NCBI RefSeq assembly: GCF_009362815.1
Contig: NZ_WHNX01000010.1
Location: 1 to 64,000, forward strand
DNA length: 64,000 bases
Source: Alkalibaculum sporogenes
Lineage (GTDB): Bacteria; Bacillota; Clostridia; Eubacteriales; Alkalibacteraceae
Reading direction: 5' to 3'
The notes beneath the pieces are model-generated. The model did not search any database. It saw only the letters and a list, made by a program, of their open reading frames with translations, and was not told the origin of the DNA. Below are positions 45,813 through 55,174 of the stretch, in pieces. How positions within the stretch are numbered: the stretch's first letter is position 1; each line of letters opens with the position of its first letter. The position numbers and the translations under genes are program-made.

Positions 45813-45943
45813 ATACAAATCTCCTTTAGATACCTCAGAAACTTGTGTTTCCGGGTTTTTATAATGACAGGTAAGATATTAATATTTACTTTATTATCTA
45901 GTATTAATAGTCTAACCTAGTAACAGTAAAACATTTTAAGCAT

Positions 45944-46205
45944 AAAAAAAACCTTCATCCCAAAATTGGGACAAAAGTTTAAACTTCTGCGGTACCACCC
46001 GAATTGACCTAAAAGATCCTCTCTATTACACACAATCATGTGCACTCCTCAAATAACGGTAGAAGTTTCCGTTAACCACTACTTTAAATATTTCGCAGTT
46101 ACCCTCAAGAGTCCATTCAACTAATCTTTTACTTCTGCAATTTCACCGTCTGCAGATCTCTATAAGTATAGTGTTAAGCATACTTCTCTCTATCAATAGT
46201 TTAAT
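45944..46205 (-). promoter_or_regulatory. T-box riboswitch, likely tRNA-Trp responsive
   Basis: On the minus strand the leader ends in the T-box sequence GGGTGGTACCGCAG (45987-46000 in plus coordinates), then a terminator (AAACTTTTGTCCC pairing with GGGATGAAGGTTT, with T run at about 45944-45952). Upstream, a long stem I contains GAATGGACTC, in which TGG (46113-46115, read on the minus strand) is a good specifier codon. Uncharged tRNA-Trp would therefore stabilise the antiterminator and turn on trpB2. The T-box identity is certain; the specifier is my reading. Confidence 0.92.
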
Positions 46206-46312
46206 TAATGTAATTATCTTATACTCTATATATTTTGTCAATATTATTTTTTATTGTTTAATATCGTTAATCAATTCAACTGGATAAGAGACAATCAAAA
46301 AATTATAGATTA

Positions 46313-46540
46313 TTAAATTAATACGTCTAACGTACCGTCACCATTTTCTACTAATTCTCTATTAGATTTTATTATAACTTTATCTGTATACTCTTTCATT
46401 TCTACAGAAAAACCATCGGCATAAGTAAGAAAAGTAGAAGTGAAATTTTCATAAGTTATAACTTTTTTATTAACTTGTTGTAGATTATGTGAAGTTAATA
46501 GTTTAATATCTTCATTTGCTTCAAATGTGTACTCGAACAA
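46313..46540 (-). CDS. Unknown 75-residue protein
   Basis: A small, acidic, beta-rich protein with no cysteines, signal peptide or membrane segment. The TTG start is supported by AAAAGGAG 9 nt upstream. It ends with GDGTLDVLI. I do not recognise it. It lies just upstream of the T-box region on the same strand but is separated from trpB2 by the leader, so it is probably independent. Confidence 0.6.
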   Translation of the reverse strand: MFEYTFEANEDIKLLTSHNLQQVNKKVITYENFTSTFLTYADGFSVEMKEYTDKVIIKSNRELVENGDGTLDVLI

Positions 46541-46884
46541 AATTAAAAACTCCTTTTATAAAATAGTATATCCTTTAGTTATTATTTTATAATAAGAAAG
46601 TTAGAGTAGTTTAGTGAAAATTTGTGAGCATAGTCAAGAAAAATAAAATTTAATACATCTATATAGAGGCATGGAGGGCACGCCTCTATATAGTTTCAAA
46701 TTTAGTAAGTAATTTGCTTATATTCTTTTATAATGTTATAAACTAAGAAGAGAGTTTCATAATTATTTTTGCATCTTTAAAGTTCTTAGTTAATAACTAT
46801 ATTAATACTATAGATAATTTACTATGCAAACGCAATTCACAATTAGAATTCAATTATTCTTAATAGGAATAATTGAATTGAAAA
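46541..46884. other. Intergenic region with hairpin and 55-nt repeat
   Basis: 344 bases. A 12-bp hairpin (CTATATAGAGGC at 46659-46670 with its complement at 46682-46693) and, further on, copy 1 of the 55-nt repeat and a second hairpin ATTCAATTATTC/GAATAATTGAAT (46849-46878) just past the permease stop codon. No gene is seen. Confidence 0.6.
46794..46848. repeat. 55-nt intergenic repeat, copy 1
   Basis: Matches 56526-56580 at 44 of 55 positions without gaps, including TAACTATA, TATAGATAATT and AAACGCAATTCA blocks. The weaker similarity extends to the left (GCATCTT). The two places have no shared gene, so a common regulatory site, small RNA or decayed mobile element is possible. Confidence 0.7.
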
Positions 46885-48051
46885 TCAAACAGCTTCAGTA
46901 CTTTTATTTTTATTAATAACCAAAGCTACAGCGAATATCGCAATAGTGAAACCTAATTGTATGAGCATATGACTAAAAATACTAGATAAATTATTCCACG
47001 TAAAATTAGTTAAGTTTGCGATTGCTCCATTTGCCGTTGTATACCAATAAGCTGGAGTAAATTTAGAAACTTGTATTACAGTCTCGCCTAAGAACTCAAT
47101 AGGAACAAATACTCCACCAATAAAAGACATACCTAAGCCTATTACATTAGCAATCATGTCTGTAGAGCCTCTGCTTTTTACAAGAGAACCTACAAGATAT
47201 GCAATACTAAGAGCACATGTAGTAAATGAAATTACATTTAATATAAGGAGCAGTGAAGTTATCTGAAACAGTGATTGACTAGTAAGAAGAAGTCCTATAG
47301 AAATAAATATTACTAGACAAATAACAGCAAAGAAAAGATAAGCTAGAATCTGTTGAAATTGATAATTAACTAATGATATAGGCGAAGCAAGATTTCTTCT
47401 TTTTATATCTAAATTTGAAAATGTAATCATAATAGAACCAATTCCTAAAATCATTACAGATAAAATAACATAGACTAAGTAATCGTAATAGAAAATAGTA
47501 CTGCTACTATCTACTTGGTCTACTTTACCTGAATAAATATTAACCTCAACTTTAGTATTTAAATCTCTTGTAACTTTTTCTACAATTTCTTTTTCTGATA
47601 AATTTTCTATATGGTTTAAATACGTTCTTGCAGTATTAAAATAATTATTTACAGCTAAGTCTATAGTGGCATCCATAAAATCTGGCAAGTGAATTTTGTT
47701 GAGGATGGGTTCATTACCACTAAGAAAATCTCTAGTAAATCCTTCTGGTATTATAAGAATATAAGTTGCGTCTCTAAAGAATAACGCATCTTTTAATCCT
47801 TCATCAGTATCTTCAATGTCTACAAAAACACTACTATTGCCTAGATGATTTTTAAATCCTTGTAACAATATGCTTTCTTCATCGCGATTGATATAGGCAA
47901 TTCTTACTTTTGATTCCTCAAAAATGGTGCTATTTGTATCATTATTATTTAAAGTAGATAAAACAACTATAGCTAGAAAGACTCCAATATAGATTGCAAT
48001 GGTTGGAAGAGCCTTTGTAAATAACTTTATATACAATTTAAAGACTTGCAT
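46885..48051 (-). CDS. ABC-2 type permease (second of two)
   Basis: A 388-residue permease: one N-terminal membrane segment, a large extracellular domain (about 30-200) and five to six segments at the C-terminal end, the ABC-2 layout. The end of the membrane part has the conserved FIGGVFVPIEFL and SKFTPAYW. ATG at 48051 is chosen after AGGAGG, giving a 14-nt overlap with the upstream permease; the frame extends further but without a site. It would pair with the other permease and the ATPase as an exporter of hydrophobic peptides or lipids, as LnrMN do in Bacillus. Confidence 0.87.
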   Translation of the reverse strand: MQVFKLYIKLFTKALPTIAIYIGVFLAIVVLSTLNNNDTNSTIFEESKVRIAYINRDEESILLQGFKNHLGNSSVFVDIEDTDEGLKDALFFRDATYILIIPEGFTRDFLSGNEPILNKIHLPDFMDATIDLAVNNYFNTARTYLNHIENLSEKEIVEKVTRDLNTKVEVNIYSGKVDQVDSSSTIFYYDYLVYVILSVMILGIGSIMITFSNLDIKRRNLASPISLVNYQFQQILAYLFFAVICLVIFISIGLLLTSQSLFQITSLLLILNVISFTTCALSIAYLVGSLVKSRGSTDMIANVIGLGMSFIGGVFVPIEFLGETVIQVSKFTPAYWYTTANGAIANLTNFTWNNLSSIFSHMLIQLGFTIAIFAVALVINKNKSTEAV

Positions 48052-49183
48052 GTGTTTTCCTCCTAATAGCAAAATAGGTAATTAAACTGAAACACAAAGT
48101 GTAACCGATCATTAAGCTGACATTCATGTTAAACCTTTCATAGGTATCATAATAATATAAGCTATAAAATGCATCTGTAATGATATGAGCAGGATTAATG
48201 TACTGCATAAAGGGTACTTTTGTAGCTACAATGTATTTCATCTGTACCACCATTAAACCCGATAAAAAGCAAGAAAACATTACAATTGCTGAAAGAACAG
48301 AGCGTTTAAAGTTCTCGCTATTTTTAGTTATAGCTGTAACCATAGTTCCAAATGATAGTCCCAAGATACAAGACATAAAACAAGTTAAAATCACATATCC
48401 AAAATTATTTCCAAAATCAACATTGAGTACAAAAGTTAAATATCCAATTAAAAGTAAGATGCCAATAAAATGAACAGTTAAAGCTGCCATCATATTACAA
48501 AGTAGTAATTTCATCTTACTTACTGGTGCAACATTGACTCTAGCTCCTTTCCAAGAAAAATTGCTTTGTATATTGATAATTTCATTTAGGCCCCAATAAG
48601 AACCAAATAAAGTTGCCATAGCTAATAGTGCATAATAGTAATTCAAAACTATATCTGATGAGGTGGTATTTATTGATGTATCTTCTATATATTTTAACGG
48701 ATTACTTATATCTTCAATTAATTGTGGATAAGAATCAGGTTGTGACACGCCTATAGTTTGTAAGGTACTCATTGTCTGGGTATAACTTTCTAAGAATGAT
48801 TTTATAATTGTTTGATTAAAGCCTGAAGATTTTACTACTAGTTCCATATCTTTACCTTGTAATATATAACCGATAATTTCATTGTCATCTAGTAACGATT
48901 GTGCCTCACTTCGATCGCATTCTATTACTTCAAAAAGTTTGATGCTATCTTCTGCATCTGATGTTGAAGCAGTAGTTAAGGCTTGGTGAAATTCTTTTGA
49001 ATATAAGTAATCTTGATCGTCAACAAGGGCAATTTTTATAGATTGAAAATCTAGTGAACTATAAATATTAGTAAATGCCATATAAAAAAAGGTAGAGAGT
49101 ATAATGGGGAATAGGAAGGTCCAAGTAATATTCTCTTTGTTTTTTATTAGACATTTTAGTCTAGTTAAATACAATTGAATCAT
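48038..49183 (-). CDS. ABC-2 type permease (first of two)
   Basis: A 381-residue permease with the same layout as its neighbour: an N-terminal membrane helix (WTFLFPIILSTFFYMAF), an extracellular region (about 40-190) and six membrane segments at the end with a conserved FLSGLMVVQMKYIV and INPAHIITDAFY. It is encoded 13 nt after the ATPase gene and overlaps the next permease gene, so the three form one operon. Sequence similarity between the two permeases is low, consistent with a heterodimer. Confidence 0.87.
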   Translation of the reverse strand: MIQLYLTRLKCLIKNKENITWTFLFPIILSTFFYMAFTNIYSSLDFQSIKIALVDDQDYLYSKEFHQALTTASTSDAEDSIKLFEVIECDRSEAQSLLDDNEIIGYILQGKDMELVVKSSGFNQTIIKSFLESYTQTMSTLQTIGVSQPDSYPQLIEDISNPLKYIEDTSINTTSSDIVLNYYYALLAMATLFGSYWGLNEIINIQSNFSWKGARVNVAPVSKMKLLLCNMMAALTVHFIGILLLIGYLTFVLNVDFGNNFGYVILTCFMSCILGLSFGTMVTAITKNSENFKRSVLSAIVMFSCFLSGLMVVQMKYIVATKVPFMQYINPAHIITDAFYSLYYYDTYERFNMNVSLMIGYTLCFSLITYFAIRRKTHASL

Positions 49184-49196
49184 GGAAAATCCTCCT

Positions 49197-50129
49197 TTAA
49201 TCTCTCAACTCTTTGCCGGTTATTTCTAAGAATACATCATTTAATGAAGGTTGTTCTGTAATTACTTGATGAAAAATAATTTCATGTGATGATAAATATT
49301 CTATGATATGAACTAGATTATTTTTTCCCTTGATTGATTTAATAGTTAAGATAGTATCTTGATATTCAACGGATAAAACATTAGGTAGTCTTTTTATTTC
49401 TTGAATTCTTATATTATTTAATTCAAAGACTTCAATAGTAATTTTTTCTCCAATAGATATCATTTCTTTTAGTTCTTCTTTTGATCCCAAAGCAAGGATT
49501 TTACCTTTATCCATAATAGCAATCCTGTTACAAAGTTGCTCAGCCTCTTCCATGTAGTGGGTAGTATAGATTACTGTAGCGCCTTGTTTATTCAATTCTT
49601 TAATTCCTTCTAAAATTTTATTTCTACTCTGTGGATCAACAGCTACAGTAGGTTCATCTAAGATGATTAACTTTGGCTTATGTGCAATACCACAAGCAAT
49701 ATTTAACCTTCGTAATAATCCGCCACTAAGTTTTTTAGGATAATGCTTTATATATTCTTCTAAGGAAACAAAAGATATTGCCTCATGAGTTAGTCTTTTA
49801 ACTTCGCTTTTATCCTTTACATAGAGACTACAAAAATAAGCAATGTTCTCGTAGACTGTCAATTCATCAAATACTGCAACGTTTTGAAATATTACACCTA
49901 TATCACGTTTAATATCATAAGCATCAGGTGTCATTGGTTTATTAAAGATGTAGATACTTCCTTTGTCATACTTTAACAAAGATAATATACAATTAATAAA
50001 TGTCGACTTTCCTGAGCCATTTGGTCCAAGTAACCCAAATATTTCACCTTCTTTTATTTCTAAATTTAGGTGGTCAATAGCAACTAATTGATCATACCTT
50101 TTCACTAAGTTATTAACTTTTACTAGCAT
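49197..50129 (-). CDS. ABC exporter ATPase
   Basis: A 310-residue ATPase of the DrrA/CcmA/LnrL type. Walker A is GPNGSGKS (35-42), the signature LSGGLLRRLNIACG, and Walker B LIILDEPTVAVD, followed by the H-loop TTHYMEEAEQ. The C-terminal 80 residues form the extra domain of antibiotic-resistance ATPases. First gene of the ABC operon, divergent from the histidine kinase gene. AAAGGAG precedes the ATG. The exporter probably protects against or secretes an amphipathic molecule. Confidence 0.92.
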   Translation of the reverse strand: MLVKVNNLVKRYDQLVAIDHLNLEIKEGEIFGLLGPNGSGKSTFINCILSLLKYDKGSIYIFNKPMTPDAYDIKRDIGVIFQNVAVFDELTVYENIAYFCSLYVKDKSEVKRLTHEAISFVSLEEYIKHYPKKLSGGLLRRLNIACGIAHKPKLIILDEPTVAVDPQSRNKILEGIKELNKQGATVIYTTHYMEEAEQLCNRIAIMDKGKILALGSKEELKEMISIGEKITIEVFELNNIRIQEIKRLPNVLSVEYQDTILTIKSIKGKNNLVHIIEYLSSHEIIFHQVITEQPSLNDVFLEITGKELRD

Positions 50130-50388
50130 AATTTTACTCCTTTAAATTAGTACATATTTTTTTTATAATTTTACTATATAAGAATGAGTGCAAAAAGGGT
50201 AGTGAAGAGAGTCATTATCTTTTGTGACAGATGTCATATGCTAATATTGTTTCTACATATTAGACTGTAGTTGCGAGTACATTGCAATAACTATATTAAA
50301 ATATTGTATAATTGTAGGAGGCTAGTTTTAAACAAAAGCTATTAGGCAGCGAATTACAAAGTATTTCAGTTGTGATTATAAAAAAATA

Positions 50389-51561
50389 GTGATATATTTG
50401 AAAAAGAAAGATGGGGATCGTTCCTCAGTAATGGTGAAATTTATGCTTGGAATTATAGATAAATTATTGATTTTCATATGCTGTTCCATTTTATATATTA
50501 AAGGTGTTGATACAGGAAATATTCCTGTACCTATGCTTATTGTTATTATTTTGAGCTGTATTTGTTCTTATTTCGAAAATAAGAAGATCAATAGAATATC
50601 AGTAATTTTATTTACTGCTTTATGTATTATTTCTCCAAGAATGTTATTATTCCTGCCAGTTATAATATATGATATTTTTAATACAGATGATTGGAAATTC
50701 AGTATTGCATTTCTATTGCCCATTGTTATATATATATTTAACTATGATACTTATATATTATCATTGCTTGTTGTATTTATAATTTTATCTTATTTATCTA
50801 AGTACAAAACTTCCAAAATTAATAATTTACTTAAGGAATACCATACATATCAGGATAGTTCGAAGGAATTAAAAAATTTACTAGAAGATAAAAACTACAA
50901 ACTTTTAGAAAAACAAGATAATGAAATTCATATAGCTACTTTAAATGAAAGAAACCGAATTTCTAAAGAAATCCACGACAATATAGGGCATTTGATTTCT
51001 CGTTCTCTAATACACATAGGAGCATTACTTACTATTAGTAAAGAAGATGACACAAAAGAAGGTTTAAAGGTGTTGCAAAATTCTCTATCTGAAGGTATGG
51101 ATAGTATTCGCCATTGTATTCACAATATCCATGATGAATCTATAGATTTATATAGTACCATAAACAATTTAGTAAGTGATTTTAGTTTTTGTTTAGTTAA
51201 TTTAAATTATAATCTGATTTCTTCTCCACCACTTTCTTTGAAGTACTTTTTTATATGGACAATAAAAGAGGCTTTGTCTAATATAATTAAACACTCTAAA
51301 GCAACCAGTGTTTCTATTATATTAGCAGAGCACCCTATTATGTATCAATTAATTATTCAAGATAATGGTACAATATCAAATTTAGAAAAAAAGAAAATAG
51401 AAGAAATTAATCAATCGATTTTAAGATGTGAAGGAATGGGACTTCAGAATATGATAGAAAGAGTATATGGTCTTGATGGAATTATTCGATTATCAGGAGA
51501 AAACGGATTTAAGATATTTATTACAATACCCATTAAAAAAGCTCAGGAGGAAGTATTATGA
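50389..51561 (+). CDS. NarL-type sensor histidine kinase
   Basis: A 390-residue membrane kinase: five or six membrane segments in the first 140 residues, a coiled coil, then a HisKA_3 domain with the phospho-acceptor His196 in RISKEIHDNIGH and a C-terminal HATPase domain (EALSNIIKHSKAT and GMGLQNMIERV). No large extracellular loop exists, so it likely senses a signal in the membrane, as LnrJ does. The start is uncertain: GTG at 50389, TTG at 50398 and ATG at 50431 all lack a good site. It overlaps the regulator gene by 4 nt. Confidence 0.87.
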   Translation: MIYLKKKDGDRSSVMVKFMLGIIDKLLIFICCSILYIKGVDTGNIPVPMLIVIILSCICSYFENKKINRISVILFTALCIISPRMLLFLPVIIYDIFNTDDWKFSIAFLLPIVIYIFNYDTYILSLLVVFIILSYLSKYKTSKINNLLKEYHTYQDSSKELKNLLEDKNYKLLEKQDNEIHIATLNERNRISKEIHDNIGHLISRSLIHIGALLTISKEDDTKEGLKVLQNSLSEGMDSIRHCIHNIHDESIDLYSTINNLVSDFSFCLVNLNYNLISSPPLSLKYFFIWTIKEALSNIIKHSKATSVSIILAEHPIMYQLIIQDNGTISNLEKKKIEEINQSILRCEGMGLQNMIERVYGLDGIIRLSGENGFKIFITIPIKKAQEEVL

Positions 51562-52181
51562 AAGTTTTTATTGTCGATGATGATAAGATAGTGAGTTCTT
51601 CACTAAAAATAATATTAGAGGAAGATCCCGAAATTTTTGTAGTAGCTACAGGCACAAGTGGAGATGAGGCTATTAAAGGGTATGAGAGATATAATCCAGA
51701 TATTTTGCTTATGGATATTCGAATGGGGAGTGTTTCTGGATTAGAAGCAGGAGAGATTATTTTAAGTAATAATTCTGAAGCTAAAATTCTTTTTTTGACA
51801 ACCTTCCTAGACGATGATTATATTATAAAAGCTCTAAATATTGGAGCTAAAGGATACATGTTAAAACAAGACTTTAACAGTATTATTCCTGCTTTAAAAG
51901 CAGTGTATATGGGTCAAAATGTCTATGGTAACGAAATTATTTCAAAGCTACCAACTCTTATGAATCGTAATAATAAAAGTAACACGTATATAGATTATGG
52001 TATTACAGAAAAGGAACACAATATTATTTTACAAATTGCAGAAGGTTTTTCTAATAAAGAAATAGCTGCACATTTATATTTAAGTGAAGGAACTATAAGG
52101 AACGTTATTAGTTCAATTTTAGAGAAGTTAGAATTAAGGGATAGAACACAAATCGCAGTTGATTATTATAAGAGAAAATAG
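51558..52181 (+). CDS. NarL/LuxR-type response regulator
   Basis: A 207-residue regulator: receiver domain with Asp53 (LLMDIRMG) and the DDD and Lys residues in place, and a LuxR-type helix-turn-helix near the end (ILQIAEGFSNKEIAAHLYLS). It overlaps the kinase gene by 4 nt with AGGAGG upstream. It most likely activates the divergent ABC operon, as LnrK does for lnrLMN. The intergenic region holds no obvious direct repeat that I could assign as its site. Confidence 0.92.
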   Translation: MKVFIVDDDKIVSSSLKIILEEDPEIFVVATGTSGDEAIKGYERYNPDILLMDIRMGSVSGLEAGEIILSNNSEAKILFLTTFLDDDYIIKALNIGAKGYMLKQDFNSIIPALKAVYMGQNVYGNEIISKLPTLMNRNNKSNTYIDYGITEKEHNIILQIAEGFSNKEIAAHLYLSEGTIRNVISSILEKLELRDRTQIAVDYYKRK

Positions 52182-52373
52182 ATTGAAATCATACAAGGTT
52201 TTATCATTTTAAACGCCTTGTGAAAGAGGATATTATGAGAAAATATATGGAAAATTTTAAAGATCAGTTATAAAGCCCACGTTGGCAATTTGACAATGTA
52301 TTATGTGTTAAGCACAGTCAAATATCTTTCATGTTATAATAAAGTTTAAAGAATATATATAGGGAGGCTACTT

Positions 52374-53198
52374 ATGGAATTACAAGAAAAGTTTGATACA
52401 TTAAAGGAAGTACTAAAGAAAGCTGGGAGTGGAGCTATTGCATATTCAGGTGGAGTAGATAGTACCTTTTTACTAAAAGTTGCCTATGACTTGCTTGGAG
52501 AAAATATTATTGCAGTTACAGCAAAATCATCAACTTACCCTGAAAGAGAATATAATGAAGCAAAAGAATATATAGAACAATTAGGTGCAAAACATATAAG
52601 TATAGTATCCGAGGAATTAGATATAGAAGGGTTTTCTAAGAATCCTGTGAATCGTTGTTATTTCTGTAAAACCGAACTCTTTTCAAAAGTAAAAGCAGAA
52701 GCCGATAAGTATGGTGTTAAATACGTATTTGATGGATCGAATTTAGATGATGATGGAGACTTTAGACCAGGGATAAAGGCTGCAAAGGAACAAGGCGTAA
52801 TTAGTCCACTAAAAATTGCTCAATTAACAAAAAATGATATTAGAACACTTTCAAAAATGTTAGATGTGCCAACATGGAATAAGCCGGCATTTGCATGTCT
52901 TTCATCTAGGTTTCCTTATGGAAAAGAAATAACTATTGAAAAGTTATCTATGGTAGATAAAGCAGAACAATTGCTATTAGATATGGGATTTAAACAATTA
53001 AGAGTTCGACACCACGATGAAATTGCAAGAATAGAGGTAGATCCAGATGAAAGATCAGGTTTTTTTGATTTAGATATTATGGATAAGATAGGGAATGAAT
53101 TCAAAAAAATAGGTTTTAAATATGTGACTCTTGATATTATTGGCTATAGAACTGGAAGTATGAATGAGGTTTTATCAATGGAAGAAAAAAATATTTAA
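52374..53198 (+). CDS. larE: ATP-dependent sacrificial or catalytic sulfur transferase LarE
   Basis: A 274-residue PP-loop enzyme that adds sulfur to the pyridinium ring of the nickel-pincer cofactor. The PP-loop is SGGVDST (25-31). Cys175 in PAFACLSSR corresponds to the sulfur-donor cysteine of Lactiplantibacillus LarE. Cys95 and Cys98 (RCYFC) give a CxxC that, with Cys175, matches the forms thought to hold a 4Fe-4S cluster and work catalytically. No larA, larB or larC is in the window, so the cofactor user must be elsewhere. Single gene with strong terminator. Confidence 0.92.
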   Translation: MELQEKFDTLKEVLKKAGSGAIAYSGGVDSTFLLKVAYDLLGENIIAVTAKSSTYPEREYNEAKEYIEQLGAKHISIVSEELDIEGFSKNPVNRCYFCKTELFSKVKAEADKYGVKYVFDGSNLDDDGDFRPGIKAAKEQGVISPLKIAQLTKNDIRTLSKMLDVPTWNKPAFACLSSRFPYGKEITIEKLSMVDKAEQLLLDMGFKQLRVRHHDEIARIEVDPDERSGFFDLDIMDKIGNEFKKIGFKYVTLDIIGYRTGSMNEVLSMEEKNI

Positions 53199-53233
53199 TA
53201 TTAAGGTTGTAATTTAATGTAGTTAATCAAATA

Positions 53234-53280
53234 AAAACCACAGAGAAACTAGTGAAGTGAGTTTCTCTGTGGTTTTGTTT
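53234..53280 (+). terminator. Terminator of larE
   Basis: A 17-bp perfect inverted repeat (AAAACCACAGAGAAACT and its complement) with a 9-nt loop and a T run. Confidence 0.92.
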
Positions 53281-53409
53281 TAAGTTGGATAGCTTCTAAA
53301 ATCCAAATTTTCATATCTTACTTGAAACTCGTCGAAGACGCTTTCTTGACGATCTGAAATTTAGATATATAACTAATGGATTATGTAAAACAATATTTAG
53401 ACTGAAATT

Positions 53410-55113
53410 TTATGATTGAGTCAATTTTTCGCCTAATACATATCCCCAAGTTAAACAACGTCCATGTGAATTTCCTGGTATATTTATTGGATAATCAACC
53501 GCATATACACTACCAGAAGAATTTCCTACAGCGTATAGACCTTCAATTGGCTCTTTATTTTCATTAAGGCATTGTAAATCGTCATTGATTTCAAGACCAC
53601 CGACAATATTAAGTAGTGCTGGACCAACTTTTGTTGCGTAGAAAGGACCTTTTTTTATAGGAGTCATAAATACTTCTGGTTTATAGAAGTCCTTATCTGT
53701 ACCTTCCTCACACATTTTATTATAATGTTTAACCTCTGCGAGGAAATTATCTTTATTAACGCCAATTTGATCAGCAAGCGCTTCAATTGTATCTGCTTTA
53801 AAAGCAAGCCCTTGTTCGATGTATTCATCTATAGTTTTTTGTTGTGCTTCTACATCAAATTCTGCGCCAACGCCTCGGAAACTATCCCAGAACATACCGC
53901 CACCCTGTGGAAGCCCTTTAAGTAAATCTTGTGACCAGTTAGAATCAAAGACTGAGTAAGCAACATTACCAGATTTTTGATTCATTATATTAAGAGATTT
54001 AGCTTGTACCCAAGTTGCTTCATTAAAGAATCTTTGCCCATCGTTATTAACAAACATAAATGGTCCGTGGAACCAAGCATAGGCTTGAGGATGAATCATA
54101 GTTGGAAAAGGTCCTTCTTGCATAGCAGCGCCTGCCCACAATCCCATCTTATGTCCATCGCCAGTATTTACACCTACAGGTGTATATTGAGATTCGACTG
54201 CTTTTAATGCTATAGGTGCATAATAACTAACCATTTCTCCGTCTGCTGCAATATCTCCTGTTGCAATTACAACACCTTTAGATGCGTTGTATCTTACGTA
54301 TCCATCTGCTGTTTTAACTACTGCGCCAACAACTTTATCGCCTTCTTTTACTAATTGTTCTGCAGGTGCGTTGAATACATACTCAGCGCCAGCTTTCAAG
54401 GAATCGTTATAAAGTAATGCTACACTAGCAAATTCACCTTCTTTAATATTATCTCCACCAAAAATCATATGATAACCTGGTTCATCAGGTAATTGTTCGC
54501 TTCTAGAGTATCCACCCCATATCATTATGAAGCAATTTTCTGCAACTGCTTTATCTATTAGCCAATCCATAGCGTCTCCAGAACGATTAAAGAATAAGGA
54601 TACTAAAGATTCATCAACACGACTTCCGCAAGTACGAACCCATTCTGCTTGTGCTTTTGCTTTATCAATAGTCAAACCTTGTTCACGCATGAATTTAGAG
54701 TCAGCTACACCTGAACCACCACCACGGCCATTCCAATTGCCTGATTTTTCTACAACAACAACTTTTGCACCTCTTTCAGCAGCTGAGCATGCTGTAGCAA
54801 CACCTGCATAACCTGCACCAATAACTAAAACTTCTGTGTCGATAGTATCAATTATCTCACTATCTGGAATAGCAGCTGGAGCAGTAAACCAAGATGGTTT
54901 TTCTCCATTAACAGAATACGACGGGATTGCTGAACCAGTACCATCAGGGTTTTCTGTAGCACCTGTACCTGCATCTCCACCATCATCACTTGAGCAAGCA
55001 CCTAAGATACCCATAGTGGCAATACCTACAGCACCTGCTGCAGCACCCTTAATAAAATCTCTTCTAGATATTCCTCTTTTTTCTTCTTCGATTATATCTT
55101 TTTCTTTTTTCAT
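53410..55113 (-). CDS. Tat-exported FAD-dependent reductase lipoprotein (fumarate reductase-like)
   Basis: A 567-residue flavoprotein of the fumarate reductase/succinate dehydrogenase flavoprotein family. Residues 15-40 are a Tat signal (ISRRDFIKGAAAG) ending in a lipobox, LGACSS with Cys40, so it is exported folded and lipid-anchored. The FAD-binding motif is VLVIGAGYAGVATACSAAERG (starting near 96). No haem (CxxCH) or FMN-binding domain exists, so electrons come from another protein. The substrate could be fumarate, urocanate, an enoate or a ketosteroid-like compound. ATG chosen 5 nt after GGAGG. Last gene of the tatA-tatA-tatC operon. Confidence 0.9.
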   Translation of the reverse strand: MKKEKDIIEEEKRGISRRDFIKGAAAGAVGIATMGILGACSSDDGGDAGTGATENPDGTGSAIPSYSVNGEKPSWFTAPAAIPDSEIIDTIDTEVLVIGAGYAGVATACSAAERGAKVVVVEKSGNWNGRGGGSGVADSKFMREQGLTIDKAKAQAEWVRTCGSRVDESLVSLFFNRSGDAMDWLIDKAVAENCFIMIWGGYSRSEQLPDEPGYHMIFGGDNIKEGEFASVALLYNDSLKAGAEYVFNAPAEQLVKEGDKVVGAVVKTADGYVRYNASKGVVIATGDIAADGEMVSYYAPIALKAVESQYTPVGVNTGDGHKMGLWAGAAMQEGPFPTMIHPQAYAWFHGPFMFVNNDGQRFFNEATWVQAKSLNIMNQKSGNVAYSVFDSNWSQDLLKGLPQGGGMFWDSFRGVGAEFDVEAQQKTIDEYIEQGLAFKADTIEALADQIGVNKDNFLAEVKHYNKMCEEGTDKDFYKPEVFMTPIKKGPFYATKVGPALLNIVGGLEINDDLQCLNENKEPIEGLYAVGNSSGSVYAVDYPINIPGNSHGRCLTWGYVLGEKLTQS

Positions 55114-55174
55114 AGTTACCTCCAATTTAGTATATATACCAATATGTTTAAAACATATGTGTATGTCATTATTT

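Noticed and set aside
46659-46693. A terminator for the 75-residue unknown gene
   Set aside because: The hairpin lies upstream of that gene's start on its strand and lacks a T run in the permease direction, so it is recorded only as a structure in the intergenic region.
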